Below, piece by piece: positions 8,522 through 16,778 of a DNA stretch of 64,000 nucleotides (its first letter is position 1; every line of letters begins with the position of its first letter). A program made the translations under genes and the position numbers. Origin of the DNA: DATJLY01 sp963773665 (GTDB lineage: Bacteria > Pseudomonadota > Alphaproteobacteria > ATCC43930 > CGMCC-115725). Under the pieces are notes generated by a model. It saw only the letters and a program-made list of their open reading frames with translations. It was not told the origin of the DNA and did no database searches. Location of the stretch: the NCBI GenBank assembly GCA_963773665.1, contig CAVZBZ010000002.1, positions 744,001-808,000 of the forward strand, given 5' to 3'.

Positions 8522-8535
8522 ATGATCCAAATCAA
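8522..8535. promoter_or_regulatory. FixK/FNR-type box between kinase and receiver genes
   Basis: ATGAT-CCAA-ATCAA matches the TTGAT-N4-ATCAA consensus at 9 of 10 defined positions and keeps the TGAT/ATCA core. Its centre is 52 bp from the kinase ATG (8476) and 60 bp from the receiver ATG (8588). A class II activator at -41.5 would give short leaders in either direction. Confidence 0.65.
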
Positions 8536-8587
8536 AGCCCACGGGCCGCAACGGGCAGACGCTCGTCGCGATCGGGGTTCGCCAGTG

Positions 8588-8956
8588 ATGATCTTTCTTG
8601 TCGAGGACGACGATGCGGCGCGCGACGCCATCCGGCTGCTGCTCGAAATCGAGAATCTGCCGGTCCGGGATTTCGCGACCTGCGACATTTTGCGCAAGGC
8701 CGCCAATCCGCATGCGGCCGGCTGCCTCATCCTTGACGTGCAGATGCCGGGGACGAGCGGGCTCGCGCTGCTCGAACAGCTCGCCGCCGACGGAAACGCG
8801 CCGCCGGTCATCCTGATGAGCGGACATCTGACCCGTGACATGCTCGCGCGCGCGAAGGCAGCGGGCGCGTTCGCCGTGCTCGATAAACCATTCAATAGCG
8901 ACGAGTTCCTCGCGATCGTCACCGCGGCGCTCGCCGCCCGCGCCGCGCGCGCTTGA
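8588..8956 (+). CDS. Receiver-only response regulator (FixJ-receiver-like)
   Basis: This is a single CheY-like receiver domain of 122 aa with no output domain. Acidic residues D7-D9 (VEDDDAAR), phospho-acceptor D50 in LILDVQMPG, S78 in LMSGH and K100 in LDKPF are all present, so it should be phosphorylated. The sequence style resembles FixJ receivers. It diverges from the FixL-like kinase and is its most likely partner. Without a DNA-binding domain it could pass phosphate on, act as a sink, or modulate another protein. ATG 8588 is chosen over ATG 8522 and 8498 because MIFLVEDD is the normal receiver N terminus and because the FixK-type box would otherwise lie inside the gene. Confidence 0.85.
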   Translation: MIFLVEDDDAARDAIRLLLEIENLPVRDFATCDILRKAANPHAAGCLILDVQMPGTSGLALLEQLAADGNAPPVILMSGHLTRDMLARAKAAGAFAVLDKPFNSDEFLAIVTAALAARAARA

Positions 8957-8966
8957 TCTGGATCAA
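8953..8966. promoter_or_regulatory. Perfect FixK/FNR-type box before small membrane protein and K+ channel
   Basis: TTGAT-CTGG-ATCAA is a perfect match to the FNR/FixK consensus. It overlaps the receiver stop codon. Its centre is 49.5 bp before the ATG of the 35-aa protein at 9009, so a class II start site would fall near 9001 and leave a leader of about 8 nt. Confidence 0.85.
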
Positions 8967-9008
8967 GGCGCAGTGCTGCCGCCGCTTCTAGGGTTGAGCT
9001 AGACAGCG

Positions 9009-9116
9009 ATGGAGCGGCTCATGTCGGCAGGCGGACCTGCATATCTCGCGATGGTGATCGTCGCGGCGGTGGCCTTCATGGGCACGCTCGGCTGGCTTTC
9101 GCAGCACGACAGCTAA
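9009..9116 (+). CDS. 35-aa single-span membrane protein
   Basis: This small ORF encodes 35 aa starting MERLMSAGGPAY, with one hydrophobic segment (about residues 12-29, YLAMVIVAAVAFMGTLGW) and a polar tail ending SQHDS. It lies directly behind a perfect FixK-type box and 6 bp before the K+ channel gene, which argues that it is translated. No known family is recognised. Candidate roles are a small regulatory subunit of the channel or of a respiratory complex (inference). GGGTTGAGC-like purines upstream give only a weak ribosome-binding site. Confidence 0.6.
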   Translation: MERLMSAGGPAYLAMVIVAAVAFMGTLGWLSQHDS

Positions 9117-9122
9117 GCGCTA

Positions 9123-10058
9123 ATGCGCGTGACGACCGGCGTGCGATTGCCGAACGGCTTCTACGGCGCAATGGCTGCGACGGCGGGGCTTTTGGCGCTG
9201 GTAGCACTGCTGCTCGGCATTGCCGAAGGCTATCTCGCGGTGGCGATGATCGCCGCGGTGATCGTCGTGCTCGGCTTGTTCCGTTTTCTCCTGCGCAGCA
9301 GCCGCGCCTTCGCCTTCGCGCTCGCCAACCTGATCGGGACATACGCCTGCGTGTTCCTGTTCTTCGTCGAGAGCAATTTCGAGGAGGTGGGCGCGGGCGC
9401 GCTTTCGGCCGGATTCCTGATGCCGCTCGCGTCGTTTCTCGCGGGCTCGCTGTGGCGGCGGCGCGACATCGAGCGCGTGATCCTGTCCGGCCATTTCAGC
9501 GACGAACGGCGCTTCGCGCGCGTGCTCCTGTGGCTGGTGCCGGTGTTCGGGATCGGCACCGTCACTTTCCTCGTGCCGCACGGTCCCGGCGCCCAGGAAG
9601 CGCAGCTTCTGGCGCTTTTCGGCGCGATGGCGCTCATTTCGGCCGTGGTATTCGCGGTGAGCCACGATGTCGCGGTGTTCCTCCTCGACACGGGCCTGCT
9701 ATTCGAGGAGTTCTTCGGGCGCATCGCGAGGCTCGTCATTCCGGCGTTCGCCTTCCTCACCTTCTATTCACTGCTCGTGATCCTGTTCGCCTCGGTCTAT
9801 ACGATCGGCGATTCGCTGGGGGCGCCCAATTTCCGCGTTGCCGGCTCGTTGCGGGCGCTCACTTTCCCTGAAAGTCTTTATTTCTCGCTGACGACGCTCA
9901 GCACGGTCGGCTATGGCGACATCTCGCCCGCAAGCAACCTCGCGCGCTTCATCACCGCGATCGAGATCGTATGCGGCGTGCTGCTGCTGCTGTTCGGCTT
10001 CAACGAGATATTCAGCTTCGCGCAGGAACGCCGCCGCCGCCGCCACCCAGAAGCGTGA
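9123..10058 (+). CDS. Two-pore-helix ion channel with K+ selectivity filter
   Basis: This 311-aa integral membrane protein has several N-terminal hydrophobic segments (about 14-55, 65-83, 95-110, 135-150, 163-190). They are followed by a canonical 2TM potassium channel module: an outer helix at about 205-228, pore helix LYFSLTTLS, selectivity filter TVGYGD (261-266), and an inner helix at about 275-297. The N-terminal part is longer than in simple KcsA channels and lacks an obvious voltage-sensor Arg ladder. There is no RCK/TrkA_N domain at the C terminus, only a short basic tail. It follows the 35-aa membrane protein by 6 bp behind the same FixK-type box, suggesting K+ flux or membrane potential is adjusted under low oxygen (inference). 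Confidence 0.85.
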   Translation: MRVTTGVRLPNGFYGAMAATAGLLALVALLLGIAEGYLAVAMIAAVIVVLGLFRFLLRSSRAFAFALANLIGTYACVFLFFVESNFEEVGAGALSAGFLMPLASFLAGSLWRRRDIERVILSGHFSDERRFARVLLWLVPVFGIGTVTFLVPHGPGAQEAQLLALFGAMALISAVVFAVSHDVAVFLLDTGLLFEEFFGRIARLVIPAFAFLTFYSLLVILFASVYTIGDSLGAPNFRVAGSLRALTFPESLYFSLTTLSTVGYGDISPASNLARFITAIEIVCGVLLLLFGFNEIFSFAQERRRRRHPEA

Positions 10059-10774
<716 letters not shown>

Positions 10775-10778
<4 letters not shown>

Positions 10779-11527
10779 GCCTCTCCGCGGAATTCCTTGG
10801 CGAGCTCGGGATCGCCGAGATAGGCCTCGATGACGAGCGGATTGTTCGCGACTTCGGCGGGCGCGCCCTCGGCGAGTTTTTGGCCCGAATTGAGCACGAC
10901 GACGCGGTCCGAGAGGCTCATGATCGCCTGCATCAGGTGCTCGATCATCAGGATGGCGATGCCGCGCTCGCGGATGCGGCGGATGACGCCGATCATGTGC
11001 TCGACCTCGGTCCGGTTGAGCCCGGCCAGAACCTCGTCGAGCAGCAGAAGCGTCGCCTGGGCGGCGAGCGCGCGTGCGAGCTCGAGCCGCTTCTTGCCGG
11101 CGATGTTGAGATGCGCGGCAGAAAGGTCGAGCCGGTCTTCGAGCCCGACGAACACCGCGGCCTCGCGCGCTGCCTCGCCTGCCCGCGCGCGCGACAGGTT
11201 CTCGCGCCCGAAGCAGGCGCCGACGGTGCAGTTCTCGAGCACGGTCATCTGCTCCAGCGGCTGCACGATCTGGTGCGCGCGGGCGAGCCCGTGCTTGGCT
11301 ATGCGGTAGGGCGGCTCGCCGGTGATGTCGACGCCGCGGAACCGGATGCGGCCCCGATCCGGCGGATAGACGCCGTTGATGAGATTGAAGAGCGTCGACT
11401 TGCCGGCGCCGTTCGGGCCGATGAGGCCCAAAATCTCGCTCTCGTTGACGGCGAAGGTCAAGCTCTCGATGGCCTTGAGGCCGCCGAAATTCTTGCTCAC
11501 GCCGTCGAGCTCGAGCAGCGCGGTCAT
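10775..11527 (-). CDS. livG: Branched-chain amino-acid-type ABC transporter ATPase LivG
   Basis: This is a 250-aa LivG-type ATPase. Walker A is GPNGAGKSTLFNLI and Walker B is TLLLLDEVLAGLN. The signature region reads LNIAGKKRLELARAL rather than LSGGQ, a change often seen in LivG proteins. It overlaps livM by 4 bp and livF by 4 bp, so translation is coupled. It works as a heterodimer with LivF under the LivHM permease. Confidence 0.9.
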
Positions 11528-12531
11528 TCGAGGATGCGCCTCACGCTGGGCCAGCGCGCATAGAGCCAGCCCATGAGCCCGCCCGGCAGGAACAGTACGA
11601 TGACAAGGAGCAGCGCGCCCGCGGCGACCAGCTGGAAATTCGAGAACGTGTCCGAGGTCAGGAGCCAGCCGCGCAGCTCCTCGTAGAAGAAAGCGCCGAT
11701 CGCCGGGCCCGCGATCGTGCCCTGGCCGCCCAGCATGACGATGGCGATCGCCTCGGTCGAGAAGGTGAGATCGAACGCATCGGTCGGCTGAATGAATGCG
11801 CCCTTGAAGAAATAGAGCCCGCCCGCCATCGCCGGCAAAAACGCCGTCGCGCTGTAGGCGAGCGCCTTGTAGAGCGGCGCCGGCACGCCCAGGACCGACG
11901 CCGCGTCCTCATTCTGGCCGATCGCAAGGAGGCCGAGGCCGAATTTCGAGACCTTGATGCCCCAGCTCAGATAGAGCGACAGGCCCATGATGGCGACCAG
12001 CAGGAAATAGATCGTCCACAGCGCCTGCATCGGCCCGCCCAACGGCTTGAACAGCTCGGTCGAGAGATACATGCCCGACGAGCCGCCCCACGGCTTGAAA
12101 TTGGTGACGAAGGCCTGCACGCCCTCGTTCACGCCGATCGTCGCCAAGGCGAAATAGGCGCCGCGCAAACGCAGGATGCCGAGGCCGAAGAGGAGCGCCA
12201 AGCCACTTACGACCACGCCGGCGGCGGGCGCCGCGGCGGCCAGGGGCCAGTGCGGCACGGCCATGAGATAGACGCAGACGTAGCCGCCGAGGCCGAAGAA
12301 CACGATGCTGCCGAAATTGATGTAGCCGGCAAAGCCGATCATGACGTTGAGATTGCTGGCGAGGATCACGTAGATCGTCGCGAGCACCAGGCTTTCGCGC
12401 AGCTCCACGTCATTGCCGATCCAGGGCGCCAGCGCGAACACGGCGACGGCGAGCGCGATGACCCAGAAGAACGGGCGGCGCAGCAAGTTCTCCCGCTTAG
12501 CGCCGCGGCGTGTCGAGACGATCTCGGTCAC
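11524..12531 (-). CDS. livM: Branched-chain amino-acid-type ABC transporter permease LivM
   Basis: This is a 335-aa inner-membrane permease with about ten hydrophobic segments. The LivM hallmarks are IYVILASNLNVMIGFAGYI near residue 55, RLRGAYFALATIGVNE, and the EAA-like loop AIGQNEDAASVLGV. The start is placed at GTG 12531, whose GTGA overlaps the TGA of livH. A longer open frame to 13050 runs antisense-phase through livH and is not supported. It pairs with LivH to form the channel. Confidence 0.9.
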   Translation of the reverse strand: MTEIVSTRRGAKRENLLRRPFFWVIALAVAVFALAPWIGNDVELRESLVLATIYVILASNLNVMIGFAGYINFGSIVFFGLGGYVCVYLMAVPHWPLAAAAPAAGVVVSGLALLFGLGILRLRGAYFALATIGVNEGVQAFVTNFKPWGGSSGMYLSTELFKPLGGPMQALWTIYFLLVAIMGLSLYLSWGIKVSKFGLGLLAIGQNEDAASVLGVPAPLYKALAYSATAFLPAMAGGLYFFKGAFIQPTDAFDLTFSTEAIAIVMLGGQGTIAGPAIGAFFYEELRGWLLTSDTFSNFQLVAAGALLLVIVLFLPGGLMGWLYARWPSVRRILE

Positions 12532-13394
12532 GAGCGCCGCAAGGCGAAGATACCGTTGGGACAGGCGATCAGAACGACGACGAACAGGCCGAACTCGATG
12601 ACGAGCGTCCAGCTTACCGGCATGAACGGCGTCACCAGCCCCTCGACCAGCCCCAGCGCGATGCCGCCGACGAGCGCGCCGGTCGGATTGCCGAGCCCGC
12701 CCAGCACGATGACGACGAAGCTCTTGAGCTGATAAGCGTCGCCCGAGAGAAGCGTGAACGGGAAGAGCGTCGCGATCAGCATGCCGGAGACACCGGCGAG
12801 CGAGGCGCCAAGCGCAAAGGCGAGCGACAGGACCCACGTCGTCGGAATGCCGACGAGCTCGGCCGCGGCGCGATTGCCGGCGACGGCGCGGATCGCCTTG
12901 CCGAGCCGCGTACGGTAGAGGAAGAAGTAAAGGCAGAGGGCGAGCGCCGCCGTGAGCGCCGCGGCGAGGAGATGGGTCCCCGGAAACGTGTAGCGCCCGA
13001 GGCTGAAGCCCGGGAGGCTTACCGGCACGTTGAACAGGACCGAGCCCCACACCGCCGTGCCGAGCCCGATCAGCACGAGATTGACCGAGAAGGTCGACAA
13101 CAGGCTCATCAGCGGCGGCCGGCCGATCATGCGATGGACGGCGATCCAGTAGAGCGCGAGCCCGGCCAAAAAGCCGACGACGAAAATGACCGGCAGGGTC
13201 GCATAAGGCGGAATGCCGAGGCCGCTCGTCAGGAGATAGAGCCCGAACATCCCGGCGACGATCATCGAGCCGTGCATCAAATTGACCACGTCCATGACGC
13301 CCCAGATGAGCGTCAGGCCCATGGCGGCGAGCCCATAGACCGAGCCGACCAGAACGCCGTCAATGATCGAGGCGATGATACCGGACATGGGCAT
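12528..13394 (-). CDS. livH: Branched-chain amino-acid-type ABC transporter permease LivH
   Basis: This is a 288-aa permease with about eight membrane spans. LivH landmarks are DGVLVGSVYGLAAMGLTLI at the N terminus, GVMDVVNLMHGSMIVAG, and AIRAVAGNRAAAELVGI in the cytoplasmic coupling loop. ATG 13394 is used; ATG 13388 is equally possible, and neither has a strong Shine-Dalgarno. The gene is separated from livK by 150 bp that hold a large palindromic repeat, so livHMGF may be expressed at a lower level than livK. Confidence 0.9.
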   Translation of the reverse strand: MPMSGIIASIIDGVLVGSVYGLAAMGLTLIWGVMDVVNLMHGSMIVAGMFGLYLLTSGLGIPPYATLPVIFVVGFLAGLALYWIAVHRMIGRPPLMSLLSTFSVNLVLIGLGTAVWGSVLFNVPVSLPGFSLGRYTFPGTHLLAAALTAALALCLYFFLYRTRLGKAIRAVAGNRAAAELVGIPTTWVLSLAFALGASLAGVSGMLIATLFPFTLLSGDAYQLKSFVVIVLGGLGNPTGALVGGIALGLVEGLVTPFMPVSWTLVIEFGLFVVVLIACPNGIFALRRS

Positions 13395-13404
13395 ATGAAC
13401 CGTG

Positions 13405-13519
13405 CGTGCTTCGACTACGCGCTTTGCGCTCCGCTCAGCATGAGGAACTTTCTTGCAGCCCTCAAGAAATCCACCTCATCCTGAGCGAAGCGCGCGAGAG
13501 CGCGCATAGTCGAAGGACG
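13405..13519. repeat. Large Rhizobiales-style palindromic repeat between livK and livH
   Basis: Two long imperfect arms face each other: 13405-13445 (containing CTTCGACTA and GCTCAGCATGAGG) and 13474-13519 (containing CCTCATCCTGAGCG and TAGTCGAAG). Nested inside is a second perfect stem, TTTCTTG (13449-13455) with CAAGAAA (13463-13469) around a 7-nt loop. The arm sequence resembles the CCTCATCCTGAG palindromes scattered through Rhizobiales genomes. In the liv transcript it would form a long hairpin. Confidence 0.8.
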
Positions 13520-13544
13520 CTTGCTGCCGAAGCCGCCCACCCGC

Positions 13545-14753
13545 TCAATGCGACGGGATGGGATAGAGCAGCTCGGCGCTTGCCGCCGCCTTCGGCCACA
13601 CCACTTCGCGCGAGAGCTTGCCGTCCTTCATCACCCATTGGGCAAGCACCATCTCGTGCGCGAGCTGCAGGCCGTGATGCTGCGCGTCGGTCGCGAACTT
13701 GACGTGACCGAAGAACGTGGTCACGTCAAACTTGTTGAGCGCCGCCGCCACCTTCTCGGGATCGACCGAGCCGGCCTGCTCGATCGCGTGCTGCAGCACC
13801 ATGCCGGCGGTGTAGCCCGAGGCCGAGTGGTAATCCGCCTCGATGTTGAACTTGTCCTTGAAGGTCTTGGCGAACTGCTCCGCGGTCGGGCCGAACTGCG
13901 GCGTGAACTTCACCGAGAGCTCCCATTGCGAGCCGGTCGTCACGCCCAGCGCCGGGGCCCCGAGGGTTGCGAATTTCTCGTCGCCGGGCGCCACCAGGAT
14001 CGACACCCACTTGAGGTTCGCCTTCTGGTCATAGAGCTGGCGCGCCAGCGTGGCACCGTCGGGATAATGGCCGCCGCCCATGAACGCGTCCGCGCCGGAC
14101 GAGATGATCTTGTTGATGACGGGACCGAAATCGGTGGTGCTCGGCGCGTAGGACTCGTCCATCGCGATGTCGAACCCGGCCTCTTTCGACTGGCCTTCCG
14201 CCGCCTGGACCACGGCTTTCGAGAACGGGTCGTCGGAATAGACGAACGCCACCTTCGCGTGCGGGTTCTTGGAGTGAAGCGCATCGACCGCGCCCTTCAA
14301 GTACCCGTCCGCCGGCGTGATCGCCTGGAACAGATACTTGTTGCCGAGCTCGTAGGTCTTGGGCTCGGCGCCGCCGGTGATGATCATCAGCTTGCCGTAC
14401 TGCTCGCTGATCACGGCGGCGGTCGCGACCAGGCCCGATGAGTAGGGCCCGAACAAGAACTGCGCCTTGTCCTGGACGATGAGGCGCGTGTAGAGCTGCT
14501 GCACGCGGCTCCCCTGCGACTGGTCGTCGTAGGTGACGAATTTCACCGTGTAGCTCTTGCCGCCGGCCTTGATGCCGCCCGCGGCGTTCACCTGTTCGCG
14601 CCACAAATCGGCGCCGCGCTGCTGCGCCAGCAAATCGACGTTCAAGGACCCGGTCTGCGACAGGGTCATGCCAACGGTGATGGTATCCTCGGCGAAAGCA
14701 GCGGGCGCGGCTGCAAGAATCGCCGCCGCCACGGCAAGTCCAAGTTTCCTCAT
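13545..14753 (-). CDS. livK: Branched-chain amino-acid-type periplasmic binding protein LivK
   Basis: This is a 402-aa periplasmic solute-binding protein of the leucine/amide-binding type (Peripla_BP_6). A Sec signal peptide ends near AAPAAFAED. The mature protein starts ITVGMTLSQTGSLN, the usual first strand and binding loop, followed by the two Rossmann-like lobes (YDDQSQGSRVQQLYTRLI, then GPYSSGLVATAAVISEQ). GGAGGAGA is well placed before ATG 14753. It opens the livKHMGF operon on the minus strand. The substrate cannot be read from sequence. Confidence 0.9.
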   Translation of the reverse strand: MRKLGLAVAAAILAAAPAAFAEDTITVGMTLSQTGSLNVDLLAQQRGADLWREQVNAAGGIKAGGKSYTVKFVTYDDQSQGSRVQQLYTRLIVQDKAQFLFGPYSSGLVATAAVISEQYGKLMIITGGAEPKTYELGNKYLFQAITPADGYLKGAVDALHSKNPHAKVAFVYSDDPFSKAVVQAAEGQSKEAGFDIAMDESYAPSTTDFGPVINKIISSGADAFMGGGHYPDGATLARQLYDQKANLKWVSILVAPGDEKFATLGAPALGVTTGSQWELSVKFTPQFGPTAEQFAKTFKDKFNIEADYHSASGYTAGMVLQHAIEQAGSVDPEKVAAALNKFDVTTFFGHVKFATDAQHHGLQLAHEMVLAQWVMKDGKLSREVVWPKAAASAELLYPIPSH

Positions 14754-14848
14754 GCGTCTCCTCCAGGCCGCGGGGATCTGCGTCGGTTTTTAAGCCCGGC
14801 GTCCCCTGTCGGGTGGGATCATAGCAGCAACCCTACCATCGGCTATAG

Positions 14849-14862
14849 GTGATTTAGATCAA
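14849..14862. promoter_or_regulatory. FixK/FNR-type box before ftsH operon
   Basis: GTGAT-TTAG-ATCAA matches the consensus except for the first base. Its centre is 66.5 bp before the ftsH ATG at 14922, so a class II start site would leave a leader of about 25 nt. The site lies in the region between divergent livK and ftsH, 96 bp from livK. Confidence 0.7.
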
Positions 14863-14921
14863 GGCCGAAGGACGCTGCGAGGGCGTTATCATGGTGGCGA
14901 ACGAGGGGACGGGCGGCGGCG

Positions 14922-16778
14922 ATGCAACGCGAGACGGCTTTCCACATCTGGTACGTGATCGCAGCCGTGATCGGCGTGCTGCTGCTGCAGTACGCCTTCT
15001 CGACGGCCGAGCGCGTCGAGCCCATTCCCTACAGCGAGTTCCAGCAATATCTCGATCAGGGCAAGATCGCCGAGGTCACGGTCTCCGACCATTATCTCGA
15101 GGGCAAATTCAAGAAGCCGCTCGATAACGGAAAGACGGAATTCGTCACTGACCGGGTCGATCCGGGTTTCGCCGTCGAGCTGGCCAAGCACAACGTCGTC
15201 GTGCGGGGCACGCAGGAAAGCACCTTCCTGCGCGATCTCCTGTCGTGGATCGTACCGGCGTTGTTCTTCGTCGCGATCTGGGTGTTCGTCATGCGCCGCA
15301 TGGCCGCAGGCGGCGGCCTCGGCGGCGGGCTCATGGCGGTCGGCCGGAGCAAGGCCAAAGTCTATGTCGAGACCGACACCAAGGTGACGTTCGACGATGT
15401 CGCCGGGGTCGACGAAGCCAAGGACGAACTCAAGGAAATCGTCGATTTCCTCAAGAACCCCAAGGAACACGGCCGGCTTGGCGCGCGTATTCCCAAGGGG
15501 GTTCTGCTGGTCGGCCCGCCCGGCACCGGCAAGACGCTGCTTGCGCGGGCGGTTGCCGGCGAGGCCGGGGTGCCGTTTTTCTCGATCAGCGGCTCGGAAT
15601 TCGTCGAGATGTTCGTCGGCGTCGGTGCCGCCCGGGTACGCGACCTGTTCGAGCAGGCGCGGCAGAAGGCGCCCGCCATCATCTTCATCGACGAGCTCGA
15701 TGCACTGGGCCGCGCGCGCGGCGCCTTCCCGGGGCTCGGCGGCCACGACGAGAAGGAGCAGACGCTCAATCAGCTCCTGTCCGAGCTCGACGGGTTCGAC
15801 CCGACCAGCGGCCTCGTGCTGCTCGCGGCGACGAACCGGCCGGAAATTCTCGACCCGGCGCTCCTGCGCGCCGGACGCTTCGACCGGCAGGTGCTGGTCG
15901 ACCGGCCCGACCGCAAGGGCCGCGCCCAGATCGTCAGCCTCTATCTGAAGCGCATACGGCTTGCGAGCGACGTGTCGTCGGACGCGGTCGCGGCCTTGAC
16001 GCCCGGCTTCACCGGCGCCGATCTCGCCAACCTCGTCAACGAGGCGGCGCTCGTCGCCACCCGCCGCAACGCCGCCGAGGTGACGATGGACGACTTCACT
16101 GCCGCGGTCGAGCGCATCGTCGCCGGACTCGAGAAGAAGAACCGCCTTCTCAATCCGCACGAGCGCGAAACCGTGGCCTATCACGAGATGGGCCATGCGC
16201 TCGTAGCCTTGTCGCTTCCCGGGACCGACACCGTCCACAAGGTGTCGATCATTCCGCGCGGCATCGGCGCGCTTGGCTATACCATCCAGCGCCCGATCGA
16301 GGACCGCTACCTCATGACTCGCGCGGAGCTCGAGAACAAACTGGCGGTGCTGCTCGGCGGACGCGCGGCCGAGCGTTTGGTGTTCCGCGAAGTGTCGACG
16401 GGCGCCGCCGACGATCTCGCCAAGGCGAGCGATATCGCGCGCTCGATGGTCATGCAGTACGGCATGGAGGACACGCTCGGCCAGGTCGTGTACGAGCCGC
16501 AGCGCACTTCCTTCCTCGACAGCCCTGCCCTCCCGCCGCACGAGCGCGCCTTCAGCGAAGAGACCGCGCGCAAGATCGACGCCGCCGTGAGCCGGATCAT
16601 CACGGCGGCGTTCGAGCAGGCGACCTCGATCCTGACGCGGCGGCGGGCCGCGCTCGAACGCGGCGCCAAGGCGCTTTTGGAGCGCGAGACGCTGAACGAG
16701 CCCGAGATCAAGGAGATCGCCACGGCGGCCGCGCCGCTCCCGCTCTTCCCGGCGCTCGAGGACAAGGCGACCGCCTGA
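14922..16778 (+). CDS. ftsH: FtsH-type membrane AAA protease (probable second copy)
   Basis: This is a 618-aa membrane-anchored ATP-dependent zinc protease that degrades misfolded membrane proteins and some regulators. Membrane spans are at about 9-27 and 104-124, with the periplasmic domain between. Walker A GPPGTGKT is at 198-205, Walker B FIDELD ends at 260, the second region of homology (ATNRPEILDPALLRAGRFDR) follows, and the zinc motif HEMGH is at 421-425. The C-terminal tail is short. The housekeeping ftsH usually follows tilS; here the gene sits behind a FixK-type box and starts an operon with a metal-transporter-like gene and a usp, so it is likely a stress paralogue (inference). Confidence 0.9.
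   Translation: MQRETAFHIWYVIAAVIGVLLLQYAFSTAERVEPIPYSEFQQYLDQGKIAEVTVSDHYLEGKFKKPLDNGKTEFVTDRVDPGFAVELAKHNVVVRGTQESTFLRDLLSWIVPALFFVAIWVFVMRRMAAGGGLGGGLMAVGRSKAKVYVETDTKVTFDDVAGVDEAKDELKEIVDFLKNPKEHGRLGARIPKGVLLVGPPGTGKTLLARAVAGEAGVPFFSISGSEFVEMFVGVGAARVRDLFEQARQKAPAIIFIDELDALGRARGAFPGLGGHDEKEQTLNQLLSELDGFDPTSGLVLLAATNRPEILDPALLRAGRFDRQVLVDRPDRKGRAQIVSLYLKRIRLASDVSSDAVAALTPGFTGADLANLVNEAALVATRRNAAEVTMDDFTAAVERIVAGLEKKNRLLNPHERETVAYHEMGHALVALSLPGTDTVHKVSIIPRGIGALGYTIQRPIEDRYLMTRAELENKLAVLLGGRAAERLVFREVSTGAADDLAKASDIARSMVMQYGMEDTLGQVVYEPQRTSFLDSPALPPHERAFSEETARKIDAAVSRIITAAFEQATSILTRRRAALERGAKALLERETLNEPEIKEIATAAAPLPLFPALEDKATA

Noticed and set aside
15245..16777. Upstream extension of the Nramp-like frame through ftsH
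   Set aside because: The extension reads ftsH in a wrong phase and is Arg-rich low-complexity sequence; ATG 16778 begins the conserved domain.
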